A stretch of 17,829 bases of DNA, taken from contig CAZFHZ010000071.1 in the NCBI GenBank assembly GCA_964519015.1, positions 1-17,829 of the forward strand. Direction: 5' to 3'. Below are positions 1-6,572 of this stretch, piece by piece (position 1 is the stretch's first letter; each line of letters begins with the position of its first letter). The DNA comes from CAZFHZ01 sp964519015. Its GTDB lineage: Bacteria > Blakebacterota > Blakebacteria > Blakebacterales > CAYUVJ01. A model generated the notes under the pieces. It was not told the origin of the DNA. It made no database searches and worked only from the letters and a program-made list of their open reading frames with translations. The position numbers and the translations under genes were made by a program.

Positions 1-502
1 TCAGCCGGGGCCGCATCGTCCATCTGACCAGGGTGGTCATCTCCATCTGCGACAGCGTTGCCGAGGAGATGCCGATCTTCAGTATCCGGCTGGTGGAGGA
101 GAGCGGGGAGAGCATGACCGGTGGTCTGGCCACCGCCGGGAGCTGGCCGGCCACCCGGGAGAGCCGTTCCTGCACCAGCTGGCGGGCTTCCATGATATCG
201 GTGCCCTTGTCGAAGAAGAGGGTGACCGACGAGAGCCCCAGGACCGATTTGGAGCGGATCGTGCTGAGCCGCGGGGTGCCGTTGACCCCGTACTCGATCG
301 GGACGGTCACCAGCGCCTCCACCTGGGCCGAGGAGAGCCCGGGCGCTTCGGTCTGGATCTCCACGTACGGCGGCGCGAACTCGGGGAAGACGTCCATGGG
401 GGTGGTGCGCAGGATGCGGATCCCGAGGTAGAGCACGATCACGGTCAGAACGACCACCACGACCCGGAGCCGCAGCGAGGTCGCGACCAGCCAGCGCATC
501 AT
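1..502 (-). CDS. Heavy-metal-type RND efflux pump, N-terminal part (CusA/CzcA family)
   Basis: Inner-membrane proton-driven pump of a tripartite exporter; the family expels metal cations or small toxic compounds from the periplasm. Only the first 167 codons are present; the gene runs off the left edge. The visible part has an N-terminal membrane helix (about residues 11-28, rich in V and L), then the first periplasmic stretch with TTPMDVFPEF, EIQTEAPGLS, VTVPIEYGVNG, SKSVLGLSSVT and GTDIMEARQLVQERL. These are hallmarks of HME-RND rather than drug-type AcrB proteins. The start ATG at 502 overlaps the adaptor stop as ATGA, with a GGAG seven bases upstream; a second in-frame ATG follows at once. 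It is the third gene of a minus-strand operon. The metal-binding residues lie outside the window, so substrate cannot be called. Confidence 0.9.
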   Translation of the reverse strand, partial: MMRWLVATSLRLRVVVVVLTVIVLYLGIRILRTTPMDVFPEFAPPYVEIQTEAPGLSSAQVEALVTVPIEYGVNGTPRLSTIRSKSVLGLSSVTLFFDKGTDIMEARQLVQERLSRVAGQLPAVARPPVMLSPLSSTSRILKIGISSATLSQMEMTTLVRWTMRPRL

Positions 503-1695
503 TTGCCGACTCCGAACTCGGTGCCGAAGAGCTCGGCGGCCCCGGTGATCACCACCCGGGTGCCGGCCGGCGGCCCGTGGCTGAGGACGGCCAGCCCGCC
601 CTGGGTGTATTCGAGCGCGACCTTCATGCGGGTATAGACATGCTCGGCGGTCCGGGCGTAGACCCAGGCGCCGCCGTACATGTCATAGAGCACCGCCGAG
701 TAGGGGATGACCGGACGTTCCTGCTCGGCGCGCAACATCAGAGTCACGGCCACCCGCTGGCCGGGGCGCAGGCGGGCCCCCGGGTTGGCGACCTGGAAGA
801 AGAGGTCGGCGGTCACCGCGGCCGGATCGGCGGTCAGGGGGGCGGTCACCGGCCGGGCCTCCAGCGGAGTCTCATCGGCCCGTGCGCTCAGCCCGTGCAC
901 GAGCGCCCCGCTCCCGGTATCGAAGCTGACCAGGTCACCCGGGTAAACGGGCACCCGGATCCAGACCGGGTCGATCCGGTCGACCTCGAGCAGAGGCGTC
1001 CCGGCGGTCACCAGCTCGCCTGGACTCACGTGCAGCCGCTGCACGATCCCGGCGAAGGGGGCCTCCAGGCTGAGGGAGGCCAGCACATGAGCGAAGGAGT
1101 CGGGGGGGGCTCCCTCCAGCAGCGCCATCTGGGCGCGGGAGCGTTCGAACGCGGCCCAGGCGCCTTCCCGGCTCGCTCGGGCTTCCTCGAGCTGCCGCAC
1201 GCTGCCGGCCCGGTCCGCCAGCATCTGCTCGGCCCGCACCAGCTGGGCCTGGGCCCGTTCGTACTCGGCCCGCCGGGTCTGGAACTCCTCGCGGGCGGTC
1301 AGCAGGTCGTGGTCGGGGGGGGAGGGGATCAGACGCAGCAAGGCCTGCCCGCTGCTGACCCGCGCCCCGGCCCCCACCGGCGACCCCCCCTGGGGTCCCA
1401 GGACGATCCCCGCCACGGGGGCGGTCAGGGTCGCCCCGCCCCCCGGGAGGGTGATCACCTCCCCCCCCACTTCCCGGGTCCCGGCCAGGCGGCGCAGTTC
1501 CACCGCCGCCGTCTCGATCCCCAGCCGGGTCTCCGCCTGGGCGGATAGGGTGAGGGTGGTCAACTGGGCCTCGGCCACCGCGTTCTGCACCTTGGCGGGT
1601 GTCTCGGAAGGCGTTCCTCCCCCTCCTTCGCCACAGCCGGTGGTGAGCAGGAGAGCGCCCAGAATCAGGGTCAGGGTCGGGTGCCGGGGGATCAT
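499..1695 (-). CDS. RND efflux periplasmic adaptor lipoprotein (CusB/CzcB/HlyD-like membrane fusion protein)
   Basis: Bridges the inner-membrane pump to the outer-membrane channel. The 398-residue product begins with a lipoprotein signal ending in TTGC (Cys21), so it is probably lipid-anchored. A first lipoyl half follows at about residues 88-124 (TAPVAGIVLGPQ, VSSGQALLRL), then an alpha-helical hairpin at about 127-195 rich in E, R, A and Q. The second lipoyl half is at about 208-240 (LEAPFAGIVQRL, VSPGELVTAGTPLLEV) and the beta-barrel/membrane-proximal part runs from 243 onward (RLRPGQRVAVTL, VIPYSAVL). A GGAG sits seven bases before the ATG. The start overlaps the stop of the outer-membrane factor by four bases, and its own stop overlaps the pump start, so the three genes are probably translationally coupled. 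The histidine-rich metal sites of some CzcB proteins are not seen. Confidence 0.92.
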   Translation of the reverse strand: MIPRHPTLTLILGALLLTTGCGEGGGGTPSETPAKVQNAVAEAQLTTLTLSAQAETRLGIETAAVELRRLAGTREVGGEVITLPGGGATLTAPVAGIVLGPQGGSPVGAGARVSSGQALLRLIPSPPDHDLLTAREEFQTRRAEYERAQAQLVRAEQMLADRAGSVRQLEEARASREGAWAAFERSRAQMALLEGAPPDSFAHVLASLSLEAPFAGIVQRLHVSPGELVTAGTPLLEVDRIDPVWIRVPVYPGDLVSFDTGSGALVHGLSARADETPLEARPVTAPLTADPAAVTADLFFQVANPGARLRPGQRVAVTLMLRAEQERPVIPYSAVLYDMYGGAWVYARTAEHVYTRMKVALEYTQGGLAVLSHGPPAGTRVVITGAAELFGTEFGVGK

Positions 1696-3056
1696 CGGTT
1701 CGCTCCTTCCTCGGCTGGGGCGGTGCCCGTCCGGGGTACGGTCCGTATACCCATGCTGAAGTCGAGCCGGGCGGCGGCCTCATCCAGCCGGGCCGCCAGC
1801 CCCGTCGCCTCGATCTGTCCGGAGATGAGTGCCGCCCGGGCCCGGAGCAGGTCGGCGTAGGGGAGGTCACCGGACTGGTAGGCCGCCCGGGTCCGGTCCA
1901 GGGAGGCCTCCAGCTCGGCCAGCGTCCCCTCGCGGGCCAGCCGGTCACGGTCGAAGGCCGCTTGGTAGTCGGCGCAGGCCGTCCGGACCTCCAGCCCGAT
2001 CCGGTGCCGGACCGCCAGGTAGATCCAACCGGCCTGTTCGATCTCGGCCCGGGCCCGCTCCCGGCCGGGCCCGTTGAGATTGAAGAGGGGAAGGGAGAGC
2101 TGCAGCCCCGGTCCGGTGGTCAGGTTCGGCTCCCCCTTGTCCTTGGCGTCGATGATGCCGATCACCTCGAGGATCCGGCTGGACTCCAGCCCGGCCCGCT
2201 TTCCGGCCGCCTCGACCGCCAGCTCGGCCGCCCGCAGGTCGGGACGGGCCTCCAGGGCCGTCGCCACCAGCTCCTCGGGGGGAGTGGTCAGCGCCCCCGG
2301 TGGGGCCGTCGGCTGCAGCATGAGGTGCGGGTCACGCTCCCCCAGCCCGAGCAGGTCGGTCAGCACCTGCTCGAGGCGGGCGGCCTCGGCGCGGCTCCGG
2401 CTCAGGGCGTCGCGGGCGGCCAGCGCCTCGAGGAGGGCCGGGGCGGCCTCCTGCTCGCTGATGTCGCCGGCGGCCAGCCGGGCCCGGGTGATGTCGGCCA
2501 GCTCGATGCGGAGCCGGGCCTCTTCCCGGGCCAGCTCCATTCCATGCCGCGCTCCCTCGAGTCCGGTGAAGGTGGTCTGCACCTCGCGCACCAGGGCGAG
2601 TCCGTGGCCGACCAGGTTCTCGGCGATCCGTCCGGCCTCCCGCTCGGCGGCGGCGACCCGCCAGGGACGCTGGAGGAGTTCCCCCACCGGCAGCAGGAGC
2701 TTGGTCTCCAATCCCTTGGGGCCGACCGGGAAGAGAAGAGAGAAGACCGGATTGCTGATCAGGCCGGCCCGGTGCAGGTCGGCGCGGGCCAGACCCAGTT
2801 CCGCCAGGTCGGCCTGGAACTGCGCGTTGTTCCAGAGGGCGGTGGCCACCGCCTCGTCCAGGTCGAGCCCGTCGTCGAGGCGGACCTCGGGGGGCAGGGC
2901 GGTCTCGCCGGCGGTGGCGGCCGGACCGAGCGGCTGCCCGGTGCGCTCGGAGAGAGAGGCCGAGACGTGGTCGCGGTCGTAGGGGGTGCGGGCCGCGCAA
3001 CCCGCCAGCAGTACCAGCAGCAGCGGGACGGCGGCGACGGAGGATCTGCCGGACAT
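1692..3056 (-). CDS. TolC-family outer-membrane efflux lipoprotein (CusC/CzcC-like)
   Basis: Outer-membrane channel subunit of the tripartite exporter and first gene of the leftward operon. The 454-residue protein has a lipobox LAGC at residues 17-20, then two outer-membrane-efflux repeats. The first opens with LDEAVATALWNNAQFQADLAELGLARADLHRAGLISNP (written here only as family hallmarks: D-E-A, A-L, N-N, L-A-R-A-D-L, G-L, N-P) at about residues 66-103. The second opens near residue 250 with LVATALEARPDLRAAELAVE. Long A/R/E/L-rich helices between them fit the TolC barrel-and-tunnel fold. The length is normal for CzcC-like proteins. A GGGAG lies seven bases before the ATG. It is transcribed divergently from the PLP-enzyme gene across a 161-base gap holding a strong dyad. 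Confidence 0.9.
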   Translation of the reverse strand: MSGRSSVAAVPLLLVLLAGCAARTPYDRDHVSASLSERTGQPLGPAATAGETALPPEVRLDDGLDLDEAVATALWNNAQFQADLAELGLARADLHRAGLISNPVFSLLFPVGPKGLETKLLLPVGELLQRPWRVAAAEREAGRIAENLVGHGLALVREVQTTFTGLEGARHGMELAREEARLRIELADITRARLAAGDISEQEAAPALLEALAARDALSRSRAEAARLEQVLTDLLGLGERDPHLMLQPTAPPGALTTPPEELVATALEARPDLRAAELAVEAAGKRAGLESSRILEVIGIIDAKDKGEPNLTTGPGLQLSLPLFNLNGPGRERARAEIEQAGWIYLAVRHRIGLEVRTACADYQAAFDRDRLAREGTLAELEASLDRTRAAYQSGDLPYADLLRARAALISGQIEATGLAARLDEAAARLDFSMGIRTVPRTGTAPAEEGANR

Positions 3057-3127
3057 GGCAAGACTCCCATTCAGGGGACAGGAACCGGGTTTTTACCTAT
3101 CCATACTGGCGAGGGAGGGAATTCATT

Positions 3128-3156
3128 GACCGGTTTCGTCGAGGATGGAACCGGTC
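3128..3156. promoter_or_regulatory. Dyad in the divergent intergenic region (possible operator or hairpin)
   Basis: The arms GACCGGTT (3128-3135) and AACCGGTC (3149-3156) are a perfect 8-base inverted repeat with a 13-base spacer. As RNA the pairing continues inward (T-G, C-G, G-T, T-A, C-G) to a three-base loop, giving a stem of about 13 pairs. No T-run follows, so it is a poor intrinsic terminator. Its place between the divergent efflux operon and the PLP-enzyme gene makes a shared operator plausible. A related GGAACCGG also occurs at 3081-3088. No regulator gene for the efflux operon is present in the window. Confidence 0.4.
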
Positions 3157-3217
3157 CAAGACATCGTGCATACTACCTGGGTTCAGCTCACTCTCTCCCG
3201 CAGCTGGAGTGCGTCTT

Positions 3218-4303
3218 ATGCCCGAAGAGCGTGATCTCCTCCTCCAGCGGTTCGACACCTTCCCCCGCCTACACCTGGCGCACCTGCCCACCCCGTTGGA
3301 ACGGCTGGACGGGCTGGGTGCCCGGCTGGAGGGCCCGATCCTCTGGATGAAGCGGGACGATGCCACCGGGCTGGCCTTCGGGGGCAACAAGGCGCGCAAG
3401 CTCGAGTACATCCTGGCCGACGCCCAGGCGCAGGGGGCCGACACCATCGTCACCTGGGCGGGGGTGCAGTCGAACTGGTGCCGTCAGACCGCGGCGGCCG
3501 CGGCGCGCCTGGGGATGCGGGCGGTACTGGTGCTCTTCCGCAAGCCCCCGTTCGAGACGGCCGACGACGGCAACCTGCTGCTCGACCGGCTGCTCGGGGC
3601 CGAGATCCACCTGGTCGAGGCCGAAGGGCGGAAGACGATGGCCTGGGCGGAGGTCCGCCCGTGGCTGGATCCGATCGTCGAGGCGGAGCGGGCAGCCGGC
3701 CGCCGGGTCTACGTCGTGCCGGTGGGGGGCTCGATGCCGGAGGCCGACATGCACGAGCCGTGTGGAGCGCTGGCCTACTTGGAGGCTTTCCGGGAACTGT
3801 ACGGCCAGGCTGTCGCGCTCGGTGTTCACTTCGACGCGGTGGTACACGCCACCGGCTCGGGGGCCACCCAGGCGGGACTGCTCATCGGGGCGAGACTGCT
3901 CTCCCCTGAAACGCGGATCGTCGGGGTGAGCGTCTCCGAGGATGCGGCCACCCTCGGCGGTTGGGTCCGCACCATCGCCGACCGCACCCTGGCCCTGCTC
4001 GGCTCCTCCGAGCGAATCGGAGCGGACGAGGTCGAAGTGCTCGATGGCTATGTGGGAGCCGGTTACGGACACATGGGCCAGGAGGTGGCCGAGACACTCC
4101 GCCTGCTGGCGTCCACCGAAGGGGTGCTGCTCGATCCGGTCTACACGGGGAAAGCGATGACCGGCCTGCTAGACCTGGTCCGGCGCGGAGAGTTCGCCCG
4201 GGGATCGAACGTGCTGTTCATCCACACCGGTGGTACGCCGGCTCTCTTCCCCTACCGGGAAGGGCTCACCGGGGCGGGGGAGGTGGGACCGCTGCTGGCT
4301 TGA
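3218..4303 (+). CDS. PLP-dependent D-cysteine desulfhydrase / ACC deaminase family enzyme
   Basis: Fold-type II PLP enzyme; family members act on D-cysteine, 1-aminocyclopropane-1-carboxylate, L-cysteate or related small amino acids, releasing ammonia and, for the sulfur substrates, sulfide or sulfite. In the 361-residue product the PLP lysine is in GGNKARKLEY (Lys58). The substrate loop is GVQSNWCRQTAAAA (residues 82-95), the phosphate-binding glycine loop is TGSGATQAGL, and the C-terminal signature is EGVLLDPVYTGKAM. I chose ATG 3218 over GTG 3209 because GGAG at 3206-3209 is eight bases from the ATG. The residue after QSN is Trp, where D-cysteine desulfhydrases usually have His and ACC deaminases Gln, so the substrate is uncertain. 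No signal peptide is seen. The last 38 bases overlap the convergent CsgG-like gene. Confidence 0.88.
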   Translation: MPEERDLLLQRFDTFPRLHLAHLPTPLERLDGLGARLEGPILWMKRDDATGLAFGGNKARKLEYILADAQAQGADTIVTWAGVQSNWCRQTAAAAARLGMRAVLVLFRKPPFETADDGNLLLDRLLGAEIHLVEAEGRKTMAWAEVRPWLDPIVEAERAAGRRVYVVPVGGSMPEADMHEPCGALAYLEAFRELYGQAVALGVHFDAVVHATGSGATQAGLLIGARLLSPETRIVGVSVSEDAATLGGWVRTIADRTLALLGSSERIGADEVEVLDGYVGAGYGHMGQEVAETLRLLASTEGVLLDPVYTGKAMTGLLDLVRRGEFARGSNVLFIHTGGTPALFPYREGLTGAGEVGPLLA

Positions 4304-5225
4304 CCAGGTCGCCCCGGAGCATCCCGCTCCCCTCCAGGATGAGACAGCGGGCGGCTTTGCCCTGGCCGATGGTGGGATCGAGTACCTGGATGCGGCCGAA
4401 CACCTGCTCCTCGTAGCCGAGCGAGATCCCCAGGTCGGGATCGATCAGCTCCCGCCCCTTGCGGATGACCCAGAGCACATTACCGGGCACCAGGCCGCTC
4501 TCCCCTCCCGGCTTGATGTAGCAGTAGAACCCGTCCTCGGAAACCGTCAGCACCGTCCCTTCCCAGGGATAGGAGGGCAGGTGGTCGGGGGAATATCGGG
4601 CCACCTTGTTGGCGCACTCGGCGGCCGCTTTCCCGATCCGCGTTCCCCCCCAGCGGTCGACCGAGGAGAAGTCGAGCGATTCGGTGTCGAGGGCCACCCC
4701 GACCGTGGTCTCCCGCCCCTCGAAGGACTCCGCGTAGACGATCTCGCCGGTGGTGGTGTCCACGAAGCGCACGTCGGCCACCACCCGGGCTACCGCCCGG
4801 TTGACCCCGAGTGCCCCCAGCTCCGCCCGCTGCCGTTCCTCACCGAACTGGGTCACCGCTCCGAAGACGGCCAACCGCACGCCCAGGATCTGACCGACCT
4901 CGGCGGCCGAAGCCGCATCGACCGCCCCGGAGAGGGCGAAGCCCTGCTCGTTCAGGATCGATTCCATCTCCTGGCGCTCGATGACGGTGAAGAGCCCGGA
5001 GCGGGCCAGCGCGGTGACCACCATCTCGGCCATCGCCTGACCGAGGTCGCCCGAGGTCGCCGTCCGGTCCTCGAAGTTGAAGACGGCCAGGCTCGGCTTC
5101 AGGCCGCGCACGGGCACTTCGTCCACGGCCGGTTCCTGGGCGTGGACGGCGGCCGGCCGCGGCAGCAGGAGTAGCGGCAGCCAGAGCAGGAGCGATATCG
5201 GACGGCGATGATGACGACGGAGCAT
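4266..5225 (-). CDS. Exported CsgG-family protein with FlgT-C-like C-terminal domain
   Basis: The 319-residue product has a Sec signal (residues 1-29, long Leu run, likely cut after VHA). A CsgG-like domain follows at about 43-210: KPSLAVFNFEDRTATSGDLG, LARSGLFTVIERQEMESIL, GQILGVRLAVFGAVTQFG and VDVRF-like strands ending in DTTTGEIVYAESFEG. The C-terminal part (about 222-310; GTVLTVSEDGFYCYIKPG, LGYEEQVFGRIQV) resembles the FlgT C-terminal SH3-like domain. The protein ends in a proline tail. CsgG relatives form or attach to outer-membrane secretion pores or act as periplasmic activators; the exact role here is unknown. No curli genes are near. I chose ATG 5225 because only this start gives a signal peptide directly; the open frame extends upstream to 5441 with no export signal at its end. 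A good promoter lies 25-60 bases upstream. Confidence 0.82.
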   Translation of the reverse strand: MLRRHHRRPISLLLWLPLLLLPRPAAVHAQEPAVDEVPVRGLKPSLAVFNFEDRTATSGDLGQAMAEMVVTALARSGLFTVIERQEMESILNEQGFALSGAVDAASAAEVGQILGVRLAVFGAVTQFGEERQRAELGALGVNRAVARVVADVRFVDTTTGEIVYAESFEGRETTVGVALDTESLDFSSVDRWGGTRIGKAAAECANKVARYSPDHLPSYPWEGTVLTVSEDGFYCYIKPGGESGLVPGNVLWVIRKGRELIDPDLGISLGYEEQVFGRIQVLDPTIGQGKAARCLILEGSGMLRGDLVKPAAVPPPPPR

Positions 5226-5256
5226 GACCCTCTCCCGGACAGGGTTCCAACGTGGG

Positions 5257-5285
5257 ATAGTAGGGCCGGCCGGCAACGTCCGCAA
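5257..5285 (-). promoter_or_regulatory. Sigma70-like promoter for the CsgG-family gene
   Basis: On the minus strand TTGCGG (5285-5280) and TACTAT (5262-5257) are separated by exactly 17 bases. The expected start of transcription falls about 25 bases upstream of the ATG at 5225. This is a sequence-only call. Confidence 0.5.
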
Positions 5286-5360
5286 GACGCCGGCCGCTCC
5301 CGGCCCGCTCGGGCACCCCGGGCTGGAGCTGGCCCCACCTACGGATCCCGCGGGCTGCCC

Positions 5361-5389
5361 TCGCCACCGGGACGAGCCCTGACTAGAAT
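5361..5389 (+). promoter_or_regulatory. Candidate promoter for apbE
   Basis: TCGCCA (5361-5366) is 17 bases from TAGAAT (5384-5389). The -10 is good and the -35 weak. The transcript would begin at or just inside the hairpin repeat at 5391-5465 and carry it as its 5' leader. Confidence 0.35.
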
Positions 5390-5390
5390 G

Positions 5391-5465
5391 GCCCGCAGGC
5401 CATAGCCCGCGGGAACGCGGGCTATGCCTCGCGTGGAGCACGGGCGAAAGCCCGCAGGAGCATAG
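5391..5465 (+). repeat. Two-hairpin intergenic repeat with GNRA loops, flanked by short direct repeats
   Basis: The first hairpin is CATAGCCCGCG (5401-5411), loop GGAA, CGCGGGCTATG (5416-5426): a perfect 11-base stem. The second is CGGGC (5441-5445), loop GAAA, GCCCG (5450-5454). Both loops fit the GNRA tetraloop rule. The outer parts are a direct repeat, GCCCGCAGG-C-CATAG at 5391-5405 and GCCCGCAGG-AG-CATAG at 5450-5465, 59 bases apart. The layout resembles REP/BIME-type elements moved by RAYT transposases, but no such transposase is in the window. Its right end contains the AGGAG used by apbE. Confidence 0.65.
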
Positions 5466-5467
5466 GC

Positions 5468-6523
5468 ATGGACGAGCACGACGACATCCTTAGCCGGGCG
5501 CAGGCCTTCCGTGACCTCGGCCTGACTCCGGCCCTCCAGCCGGTGGTCACCGAAGGGGTGGAGCCCGTCGGGCGGAAGGGATGGCGGATCACCGCCGTCA
5601 AGCCGGCCATGGGTACCCGGGTGGTCTTCACCGCCCTGGGGTCCTCCCGCGATCGGATCGAGGAGGCCTTCGGCCGGGCGGGGGAGGAGATCGACCGGCT
5701 GGTCGGGGTCTTCAACCGCTACGACCCGGCCACCGCCGTGGGGGTGCTCAACCGGGACGGCCGGCTCTCCGGCCCCCCTCCCGAACTGGTCGAGGTCGTC
5801 GGTCACGCCCTGCGCCTCTGGCGGCTCAGCCGGGGCGCCTTCGACATCACCGTCCGCCCGCTGGTCGATCTGCTGGGGCAGCGCGGTTCCGACGGAGCCT
5901 ACCGGACACCCACTGAGAGCGAACTCCGCGAGGCGCTCGCCCGGGTCGGAAGCGGCAACCTGGAGCTGACCCGGCGGGCGATCGGCCTGCGGCGGGAGGG
6001 GATGGGGCTCACCTTCGACGGGATCGCCAAGGGATACATCGTGGACCGGGCCTGCCACCAGCTGCGCCGACGGGGCCTGCGGCGCTACCTCCTGGATGCC
6101 GGGGGGGACATCCGGGCCGCCGGGGGGAAGGAAGGGGGCGCTCCCTGGACGGTGGCCGTACGCGACCCCCGGGGTGGTCCGGACTTCCCCGACCTGATCG
6201 AGCTCCGCGACGGGGCGGTGGCCACCTCGGGGAGCTACCAGGTCTTCTACGACGAGCAGCGACTCCACCACCACATCGTCGACACCCGGACCGGTCGCTC
6301 ACCGCAGGAGGCGGTCAGCGTCTCGGTGCGGGCACCCTCGGCCATGGCCGCCGACGCCCTGGCGACCGCCGCCTTCATCCTGGGACCGGAGGCGGCCACC
6401 GCCTGGATCGACGGGCTCGGCCGCTGCGCCGCCCTGGTCATCGACCGCACCGGCCGCCTCCTTCGCAGCCGCCGCTGGCGGAGTGCGGCCCCCGGTCCCG
6501 AACCGGCCGTCGCCGCGGATTGA
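5468..6523 (+). CDS. apbE: FAD:protein FMN transferase (ApbE family)
   Basis: Transfers FMN from FAD onto a Thr/Ser of target flavoproteins, with Mg2+. The 351-residue product shows the family blocks in order: AMGTRVVFTALG (47-58), GAFDITVRPLVDLLG (123-137), LTFDGIAKGYIVDRA (181-195), LLDAGGDIRAAG (208-219), VATSGSYQVF (251-260), HHHIVDTRTGRSP (267-279) and SAMAADALATAAFILG (291-306). The last carries the Asp-Ala-Leu-Ala-Thr metal/FAD site. An AGGAG at 5456-5460, seven bases before the ATG, decides the start. The first 40 residues are not a signal or lipobox, so the enzyme looks cytoplasmic. The last ten or so residues and the stop are encoded by repeat copy A. No Rnf, Nqr or other obvious flavoprotein target is in the window. 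Confidence 0.93.
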   Translation: MDEHDDILSRAQAFRDLGLTPALQPVVTEGVEPVGRKGWRITAVKPAMGTRVVFTALGSSRDRIEEAFGRAGEEIDRLVGVFNRYDPATAVGVLNRDGRLSGPPPELVEVVGHALRLWRLSRGAFDITVRPLVDLLGQRGSDGAYRTPTESELREALARVGSGNLELTRRAIGLRREGMGLTFDGIAKGYIVDRACHQLRRRGLRRYLLDAGGDIRAAGGKEGGAPWTVAVRDPRGGPDFPDLIELRDGAVATSGSYQVFYDEQRLHHHIVDTRTGRSPQEAVSVSVRAPSAMAADALATAAFILGPEAATAWIDGLGRCAALVIDRTGRLLRSRRWRSAAPGPEPAVAAD

Positions 6524-6537
6524 CCCGCCCGGCTCGA
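6492..6537 (+). repeat. Dispersed 46-base repeat, copy A (spans the apbE stop codon)
   Basis: This copy is 46 bases long and differs from copy C (9034-9079) at only two positions. It begins with the small inverted repeat CCGGT-cccga-ACCGG, then a CCG..CGG mini-stem, then GATTGACCCGCCCGGCTCGA. It runs through the end of apbE, supplying the final codons and the TGA at 6521-6523. It lies on the same strand sense as copies B and C. Confidence 0.85.
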
Positions 6538-6572
6538 AGGCAGGCTTCTGCTTCCGCTCAGAGGAGGGCAGC

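Noticed and set aside
33..431. Plus-strand 132-codon open frame at the left edge
   Set aside because: Opposite strand carries an unmistakable RND pump N-terminus across the same bases.
577..3350. Long open frames on the plus strand opposite the efflux operon (577-1548, 1962-3350 and others)
   Set aside because: They are shadows of GC-rich minus-strand genes: low-complexity G/P/R/Q-rich translations with no family motifs, whereas the minus-strand frames show clear RND-system domains.
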